Source of the DNA: an uncultured Lachnospiraceae bacterium
GTDB taxonomy: Bacteria > Bacillota > Clostridia > Lachnospirales > Lachnospiraceae
Direction: 5' to 3'
Assembly (NCBI GenBank): GCA_934394565.1
Contig: CAKRQV010000022.1
Span: forward strand, 1 to 28,598
DNA: 28,598 bases
In this document: positions 24,496-28,598 of the stretch, one piece after another
Numbering within the stretch: the first letter of the stretch is position 1
Layout: each line of letters starts with the position of its first letter
The notes under the pieces: generated by a model
What the model was told of the DNA's origin: nothing
Seen by the model: the letters and a program-made list of their open reading frames with translations, nothing else
The model's database searches: none
Translations under genes and position numbers: made by a program

Positions 24496-24579
24496 TCAGG
24501 CAAAACGACGCAACAGTGTCGTATCGCCAATGTATATAGGTATGTGTCCCGCGCCGCTACTGCAACTGTCTGCGTCCAT
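24496..24579 (-). CDS. 27-codon leader ORF upstream of mgtE
   Basis: A small ORF starting MDADSCSSGAGH and ending with TTLLRRFA. AAGGAGG (24593-24587) lies exactly 7 nt before its ATG, one of the best ribosome binding sites in the window, so translation is likely. It ends 203 nt before mgtE on the same strand, in a leader with no M-box signature. It has no signal peptide or membrane helix. I recognise no family. A leader peptide whose translation sets the fold of the mgtE leader is the simplest idea; a free small protein is the alternative. Confidence 0.55.
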   Translation of the reverse strand: MDADSCSSGAGHIPIYIGDTTLLRRFA

Positions 24580-24614
24580 GGTTTTACCTCCTTCTTTCAG
24601 AATGAATTATGCGC

Positions 24615-24655
24615 AAAAAAAAACATTGCCGAAAAGGGTTTGTCTGTTCGGACAA
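24615..24655 (-). terminator. Terminator or attenuator in the mgtE leader
   Basis: On the minus strand TTGTCCGAA (one bulged T) pairs with TTCGGCAA and is followed by nine T residues. It lies downstream of the predicted mgtE promoter (start near 24669) and upstream of the small ORF. Since it begins only about 14 nt from that start, it may instead belong to transcripts arriving from the cupin gene. Confidence 0.65.
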
Positions 24656-24675
24656 CGTGTTTTGCTGATACTATA

Positions 24676-24704
24676 AATGTACACGCAGGCAGGCGGTTTG
24701 TCAA
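24676..24704 (-). promoter_or_regulatory. Probable mgtE promoter
   Basis: Minus-strand perfect TTGACA (24704-24699) and TACATT (24681-24676) are 17 nt apart. The leader to mgtE would be about 375 nt. The overlapping TATAGT at 24675-24670 has no matching -35. Confidence 0.6.
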
Positions 24705-24742
24705 CGGAAAAAAGTGGAATTTTGTGGGGGGAACGGCATTGA

Positions 24743-24797
24743 GAAAACCGGCCGGGAGAATGGAGCATATATTGCCTCATTCTCTGGGCCGGTTTTC
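24743..24797 (-). terminator. Terminator after the cupin gene
   Basis: GAAAACCGGCC (24743-24753) pairs perfectly with GGCCGGTTTTC (24787-24797), with a further inner stem GAGAATG/CATTCTC. The outer U residues on the minus strand could serve as the tail. It lies 37 nt after the cupin stop. Confidence 0.6.
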
Positions 24798-24833
24798 CTG
24801 ATGTCTGATATAGCAAGGGGCAGGAGAGTGGGA

Positions 24834-25181
24834 TCAGGCGTAGACGATCACGGCGATCAGCTCTACATCGCTGCCGGAACGGTTGGCAATGGAATGACCG
24901 GTTCCTGCCGGACATACGGTAACATCTCCGGCGGAAATGATCTTTGTTTCACCATTATCGCTGTAGGAAGCCTCACCCTTTAATATATAGAAGAGTTCCG
25001 TATCCTTCTCGTGCACATGGTAGCCGATGCTACAGCCGGTATGAAGCGTAATCCTTGCAAACAGGCGTCCCTTGTCATTTAATTCTTCCGGTGTGGCAAG
25101 ATTTAAAATCTCGACTGTTCCGTCACCGTCGCGCATATGCTCACGCAGCTCTTTTTCACATTCTCTGGCTCTTCTGATCAT
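24834..25181 (-). CDS. Small cupin-domain protein
   Basis: 115 residues, a single conserved beta-barrel cupin. Metal ligands are visible as H55, H57 and E62 (in GYHVHEKDTE) and H96 (in PAGTGHSIAN), so it should bind a divalent metal. Such stand-alone cupins include isomerases, dioxygenases and sensors, and the substrate cannot be told. AGGAGG lies 8 nt before the ATG. It is a single gene with its own terminator, divergent from the alcohol dehydrogenase gene. Confidence 0.85.
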   Translation of the reverse strand: MIRRARECEKELREHMRDGDGTVEILNLATPEELNDKGRLFARITLHTGCSIGYHVHEKDTELFYILKGEASYSDNGETKIISAGDVTVCPAGTGHSIANRSGSDVELIAVIVYA

Positions 25182-25326
25182 AAGAAAATCCTCCTCGAAT
25201 AAATATAGTAGATAAAAGTACTATAGCATTTTCGGCGGAGGAAAAACAGAGGCATTCTGAAATTCCTGCATTGCAAAAACAGAAGTACAGGAGAAAACAG
25301 GGATGGGAACTTTCCCGGTTATTCTC

Positions 25327-25355
25327 TTGCGCTGTATCGTCAAACGTCTTATAAT
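25327..25355 (+). promoter_or_regulatory. Promoter of the alcohol dehydrogenase gene
   Basis: TTGCGC (25327-25332) and a perfect TATAAT (25350-25355) are 17 nt apart, giving a leader of about 38 nt before the ATG at 25400. The rest of 25182-25326 shows an A/T-rich promoter-like area for the divergent cupin gene, but no clear pair. Confidence 0.65.
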
Positions 25356-25399
25356 TTATCCCATAAAAAAGATATATAAACATTCCCGGAGGTATCAGG

Positions 25400-26518
25400 A
25401 TGAATACAACAATGAATATGTACATGCCCACCCGTCTGATTACAGGAAAAGGCTGTGTCAGAGACAATGCCGATAAGATCAAAGCCCTTGGCGATGCCAT
25501 TCTGGTCGTGACCGGCCATTCTGCCGCCAAAAAAAGCGGTGCCTTAGATGACCTGATCGCTGTTCTGGATGAGAATGAGCAGTCCTATGCTCTTTACGAT
25601 GGCATCGGCCAGAATCCGAAGCTGTCCGACTGTATGGAAGCAGCCCTTGTAGCTGAATCCCTTGGTGCGGATGCTGTAATCGGTATCGGCGGAGGCTCCC
25701 CGCTGGATGCGGCCAAGTGTATCGCTGTACTGGCTGCCAATCCGGGGATCACACAGGAGGTCCTGTATTCCTATCACTGGGAGCATGCACCGCTTCCCAT
25801 CGGAGCCATCGGTACGACCGCCGGTACGGGCAGCGAAGTGACAAAGGTAGCCGTGATCACCAACCTGCAGGGGTTCAAAAAAAGTCTGAATGATGACCGT
25901 CTGTTCCCGGCTTTGTCCCTCGGAGATCCTGCATATACAAATACCCTGCCGGAGCTCTTTACAAAATCTACGGCCATCGACGCACTGGCCCACTGCACCG
26001 AAAGCTATTTCACCCGCGGCGCCAATGAGATTTCCCGCAGCTACAGTATCCGGGGAATCCGTCTTTTAATGAAAACATTTGATAAAATGCTGCAGGAAGG
26101 TTTCAAAAAGATCAATGAAGAAGACCGTGAGACACTGTACAATGCCTCCATCTACGGTGGCCTCGCCATCCACGTAACCGGAACCTGTATGCCCCACGCT
26201 GTCGGCTACTTTTTAAGCGAAAACCATGGTATCCCTCACGGCACGGCCTGCGCCCAGTTTCTGCCGGACTTTCTGCGCCATAATGCCAAAGAGGATCCCG
26301 GCTATACGGAAGAGTTTTACAGACGGCTCCATACTACGGAAGAAAAGTTCATCACCATGATTGAACAGCTCACACCGGCATACGAGATCACACTGGATGA
26401 AGAAGAAATCAGAAAACTTCACAGCCGCTGGATCGACAATGCCAGCATCAAAAAGATCCGCGGTGAGATGACCGCTGACATGGTAGACGGTATCCTGCGC
26501 AAAAAATATGTAAAATAA
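25400..26518 (+). CDS. Iron-containing alcohol dehydrogenase
   Basis: 372-residue group III (metal-dependent) alcohol dehydrogenase that interconverts an alcohol and an aldehyde with NAD(P)H. The N-terminal Rossmann-like half has GGGSPLDAAK (97-106). The metal-binding half has D194 and H198 (in STAIDALAHC), H266 and H280 (in HGIPHG), the full ligand set. Length is normal. GGAGG lies 8 nt before the ATG. It is alone on its promoter. The substrate is not readable; fermentation end-product formation and diol oxidation are both common for the family. Confidence 0.9.
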   Translation: MNTTMNMYMPTRLITGKGCVRDNADKIKALGDAILVVTGHSAAKKSGALDDLIAVLDENEQSYALYDGIGQNPKLSDCMEAALVAESLGADAVIGIGGGSPLDAAKCIAVLAANPGITQEVLYSYHWEHAPLPIGAIGTTAGTGSEVTKVAVITNLQGFKKSLNDDRLFPALSLGDPAYTNTLPELFTKSTAIDALAHCTESYFTRGANEISRSYSIRGIRLLMKTFDKMLQEGFKKINEEDRETLYNASIYGGLAIHVTGTCMPHAVGYFLSENHGIPHGTACAQFLPDFLRHNAKEDPGYTEEFYRRLHTTEEKFITMIEQLTPAYEITLDEEEIRKLHSRWIDNASIKKIRGEMTADMVDGILRKKYVK

Positions 26519-26541
26519 GGCAAAAACAGGGATTTTCACCC

Positions 26542-26570
26542 TTGTCAGCCAAAACATCCTATGCTATAAT
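26542..26570 (+). promoter_or_regulatory. Promoter of rpsB
   Basis: TTGTCA (26542-26547) and a perfect TATAAT (26565-26570) are 17 nt apart. The start near 26577 leaves a leader of about 105 nt that carries the structure at 26591-26650. Confidence 0.8.
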
Positions 26571-26590
26571 CCGAATGTTGCAAATAAACA

Positions 26591-26650
26591 CGTGTGCGGT
26601 GAAAACCCGGTGCCAGAAGCCCTCTGGTGGGTCTTACAGTGAAACACACG
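26591..26650 (+). promoter_or_regulatory. Structured rpsB leader, possible S2 autoregulatory element
   Basis: CGTGTG (26591-26596) pairs with CACACG (26645-26650) and closes an inner arm in which ACCC/GGGT (26605-26608 with 26629-26632) flanks CCAGA/TCTGG (26613-26617 with 26623-26627). Many ribosomal protein leaders bind their own product and repress translation; the closed outer stem just before the ribosome binding site suits that. Binding by S2 is inference. Confidence 0.55.
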
Positions 26651-26681
26651 GAAGAAAAAACCAAAAAAGGAGAACAAAAAC

Positions 26682-27410
26682 ATGGGCGTTATTTCAATGA
26701 AACAGCTTTTGGAAGCAGGTGTTCATTTTGGACATCAGACAAGAAGATGGAACCCGAAAATGGCTCCGTACATCTACACAGAGCGTAACGGTATCTACAT
26801 CATCGATCTGCAGAAATCTGTAGGTATGGTAGATGACGCATACAAAGCAGTAGCAAACATCGCAGCTGACGGCGGCACAATCCTGTTCGTAGGTACAAAG
26901 AAACAGGCTCAGGACGCTATCGCTACAGAGGCTACACGTTGCGGTATGTTCTACGTTAACGAGAGATGGCTTGGCGGTATGCTGACAAACTTCAAGACAA
27001 TCCAGAGCCGTATCGCTCGTCTGAAAGAGATCGAGGCTATGGAAGCTGACGGAACATTCGAAGTTCTGCCGAAGAAGGAAGTTATCCTGCTGAAGAAAGA
27101 GCTGGACAAACTGCAGAAGAACCTTGGCGGTATCAAAGATATGAAGAGACTGCCGGACGCTATCTTCGTAGTTGACCCGAAAAAAGAAAGAATCTGTATC
27201 CAGGAAGCTCATACACTGGGCATCCCGCTGATCGGTATCTGTGATACAAACTGTGATCCGGAAGAGCTGGATTACGTTATCCCGGGTAACGATGACGCTA
27301 TCCGCGCCGTAAAACTGATCGTTTCCAAGATGGCAGACGCTGTTATCGAGGCAAATCAGGGTGAGGCTGAGGAAGTTGAAGTTCCGGTTGAGGAAGAAGT
27401 AGAGGAATAA
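26682..27410 (+). CDS. rpsB: 30S ribosomal protein S2
   Basis: 242 residues, S2 family. The N-terminus has the family start LLEAGVHFGHQTRRWNPKM, followed by IYIIDLQKS, FVGTKKQAQ and RWLGGMLTNF. The C-terminal half has DAIFVVDPKKE and IPLIGICDTNCDP, then an acidic tail. It binds the platform/body side of the 30S subunit and is needed for S1 or mRNA contacts. AAAGGAG precedes the ATG. It is followed by tsf, the usual bacterial order. The next genes of that cluster (pyrH, frr) would follow but the window ends first. Confidence 0.98.
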   Translation: MGVISMKQLLEAGVHFGHQTRRWNPKMAPYIYTERNGIYIIDLQKSVGMVDDAYKAVANIAADGGTILFVGTKKQAQDAIATEATRCGMFYVNERWLGGMLTNFKTIQSRIARLKEIEAMEADGTFEVLPKKEVILLKKELDKLQKNLGGIKDMKRLPDAIFVVDPKKERICIQEAHTLGIPLIGICDTNCDPEELDYVIPGNDDAIRAVKLIVSKMADAVIEANQGEAEEVEVPVEEEVEE

Positions 27411-27430
27411 TTTTCCGTATACAACAGTCT

Positions 27431-27451
27431 GGTCTGCCTGTACGGCAGACC
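27431..27451 (+). other. Hairpin between rpsB and tsf
   Basis: GGTCTGCC (27431-27438) and GGCAGACC (27444-27451) form a perfect 8-bp stem with a 5-nt loop and no T tract after it. It may be an RNA processing or stability element, or partly tune tsf against rpsB. Confidence 0.55.
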
Positions 27452-27563
27452 GGCTGCTTACTCGACAAGCAAACAAAGTAAGGCAATAGCTTGAAAAACA
27501 GCCGTTTTGTCCGGAAAAGTTCTGACAGACGGTCATAAACAAAATTTCAGGAGGAAGATAGAT

Positions 27564-28502
27564 ATGGCTATCACAGCAGCACAGGTAAAAGAGTTAAGAG
27601 AAGCAACAGGCGCTGGTATGATGGACTGTAAGAAAGCTCTTACAGCTACAGAAGGCGATATGGATAAAGCAGTAGAATGGCTGAGAGAAAAAGGTCTGGC
27701 TACCGCACAGAAGAAAGCAAGCCGTATTGCAGCAGAGGGTCTTTGCAAGGTTCTCGTTGCTGATGACGGAAAGAAAGCTGTCGTTGTAGAGGTTAACTCT
27801 GAGACAGACTTCGTTGCAAAGAACGAGAAATTCCAGAACTATGTAGCACAGGTTGCTGAGCAGGCTATGGAAACAGAGACAAACGATATCGAAGGCTTCA
27901 TGGCTGAGACATGGAAATTCGATGATTCCAAGACTGTAAAAGAAGCACTGGCCGGCCAGGTTGCCGTTATCGGTGAGAACATGAACATCCGTCGTTTCCA
28001 GAAAGTAACACAGGACAACGGTGTGATCGTATCTTACACTCATATGGGTGGTAAGATCGGTGTTCTGGTTGATATCGAGACAGACGTTGTAAATGACGCT
28101 GTTAAAGAGATGGGTACAAACGTAGCTATGCAGATCGCAGCTATGAGACCGCAGTACACCAGCGACAAAGAAGTAAGTGCTGAGTATATCGAGCATGAGA
28201 AAGAAGTTCTTCTGGCTCAGATTATGAACGACCCGAAAGAGTCCAAGAAACCGGAAAAGGTTATCCAGGGCATGATCACAGGCCGTATCAACAAAGAGCT
28301 GAAAGAGATCTGCCTGCTTGATCAGGTTTATGTAAAAGCTGAGGACGGAAAGCAGACAGTTGCCAAGTATGTAGAGCAGGTTGCCAAGGAAAACGGCGCT
28401 AACATCACCATCAAAGGTTTCGTTCGTTTCGAGACTGGCGAAGGCATGGAGAAAAAGAACGAAGACTTCGCAGCAGAAGTTGCCGCTCAGATGAACGCAT
28501 AA
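27564..28502 (+). CDS. tsf: Elongation factor Ts
   Basis: 312-residue guanine nucleotide exchange factor that reloads EF-Tu with GTP. The N-terminal UBA-like domain (about 1-50, with TGAGMMDCKKAL) and the TDFVAKN motif (81-87), which contacts EF-Tu, are clear, followed by the core and C-terminal domains. The start at 27564 has AGGAGG upstream and gives the conserved MAITAAQVKELR beginning; an in-frame ATG at 27507 has no binding site. Codon use is strongly biased, as expected for a highly expressed gene. Confidence 0.98.
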   Translation: MAITAAQVKELREATGAGMMDCKKALTATEGDMDKAVEWLREKGLATAQKKASRIAAEGLCKVLVADDGKKAVVVEVNSETDFVAKNEKFQNYVAQVAEQAMETETNDIEGFMAETWKFDDSKTVKEALAGQVAVIGENMNIRRFQKVTQDNGVIVSYTHMGGKIGVLVDIETDVVNDAVKEMGTNVAMQIAAMRPQYTSDKEVSAEYIEHEKEVLLAQIMNDPKESKKPEKVIQGMITGRINKELKEICLLDQVYVKAEDGKQTVAKYVEQVAKENGANITIKGFVRFETGEGMEKKNEDFAAEVAAQMNA

Positions 28503-28555
28503 TCTTACAGTTCGCATAAGGATTTGAACCGTATTATTATCATGTAAATCAACGA

Positions 28556-28598
28556 AAAACCTTGAATTTCCTATGAAAATGGGATGATTCAAGGTTTT
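28556..28598 (+). terminator. Terminator of the rpsB-tsf unit, at the window edge
   Basis: AAAACCTTGAAT (28556-28567) pairs with ATTCAAGGTTTT (28587-28598). Inside it a second stem (TCCTAT/ATGGGA with a GAAA loop) gives one long, stable hairpin. The T tract runs to the last base of the window, so its end is not seen. Confidence 0.8.

Noticed and set aside
24293..24600. M-box (Mg2+) riboswitch ahead of mgtE
   Set aside because: I could not find the conserved GGTGAGGCTCC or the other expected M-box segments on the minus strand. A covariance search would settle it.
26694..27542. 282-codon open frame on the minus strand over rpsB
   Set aside because: Antisense to a certain ribosomal protein gene with strong codon bias and without its own family signal.
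27594..28592. 332-codon open frame on the minus strand over tsf
   Set aside because: Cysteine-rich, no recognisable domain, fully antisense to tsf, and it runs across the tsf terminator.
1..28598. CRISPR array, tRNA or rRNA genes
   Set aside because: No regularly spaced repeats and no cloverleaf or rRNA-like sequence were noticed on either strand. A tRNAscan and rRNA search would confirm.

Overview
The window looks like a chromosomal segment of an anaerobic, Gram-positive gut-type Clostridia, most likely a Lachnospiraceae relative. The evidence is strong AGGAGG-type ribosome binding sites, TPP and T-box riboswitch leaders, an ECF sigma/DUF4179 pair, an [FeFe] hydrogenase, an iron-dependent alcohol dehydrogenase, an rpsB-tsf pair and moderate GC content. 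No species call is possible by eye. I saw no tRNA, rRNA, CRISPR array or intact mobile element.

Layout. Positions 1-592 hold no convincing gene, only an unexplained hairpin- and repeat-bearing stretch and a terminator. Next comes an ECF sigma factor overlapping a DUF4179 membrane protein (593-2262). Then follows a thiamine salvage operon: promoter, TPP riboswitch, terminator, thiM, thiE, a HAD phosphatase, thiD and cytX (2369-7009). An RlmD/TrmA-family methyltransferase gene follows (7241-8407). Positions 8671-14340 form a tightly overlapping three-gene unit: a MalT-like LuxR ATPase regulator, a small single-span membrane protein and a large PAS-GGDEF-GAF-GGDEF-EAL c-di-GMP enzyme. It ends in a shared bidirectional terminator facing a BASS-family transporter. 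That transporter (minus strand) has a full T-box leader whose specifier reads best as the isoleucine codon AUC.

From 16138 to 19724 two overlapping genes encode a NuoF(4Fe-4S)-GltD-like flavoprotein and a five-cluster [FeFe] hydrogenase, probably an NAD(P)H-linked hydrogenase. Facing them on the minus strand are an MBOAT/DHHW pair (probable O-acetylation of an extracellular polymer), the magnesium transporter gene mgtE and a small cupin gene. The mgtE leader is long, contains a 27-codon ORF with a near-ideal Shine-Dalgarno site, and does not look like an M-box. The plus strand resumes with an iron-containing alcohol dehydrogenase and then rpsB (with a structured leader) and tsf, ending in a terminator cut by the window edge.

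How it fits together. The thiamine genes take up and phosphorylate HMP (cytX, thiD), phosphorylate the thiazole (thiM) and join the two (thiE). No HMP or thiazole synthesis gene is present, so this is salvage. The hydrogenase and alcohol dehydrogenase are redox-disposal functions of a fermenter. The most unusual signals are the isoleucine-type T-box on a BASS transporter, the small ORF in the mgtE leader, and the LuxR/membrane protein/c-di-GMP unit. All functions are inferred from motifs and context read by eye; no search was run.
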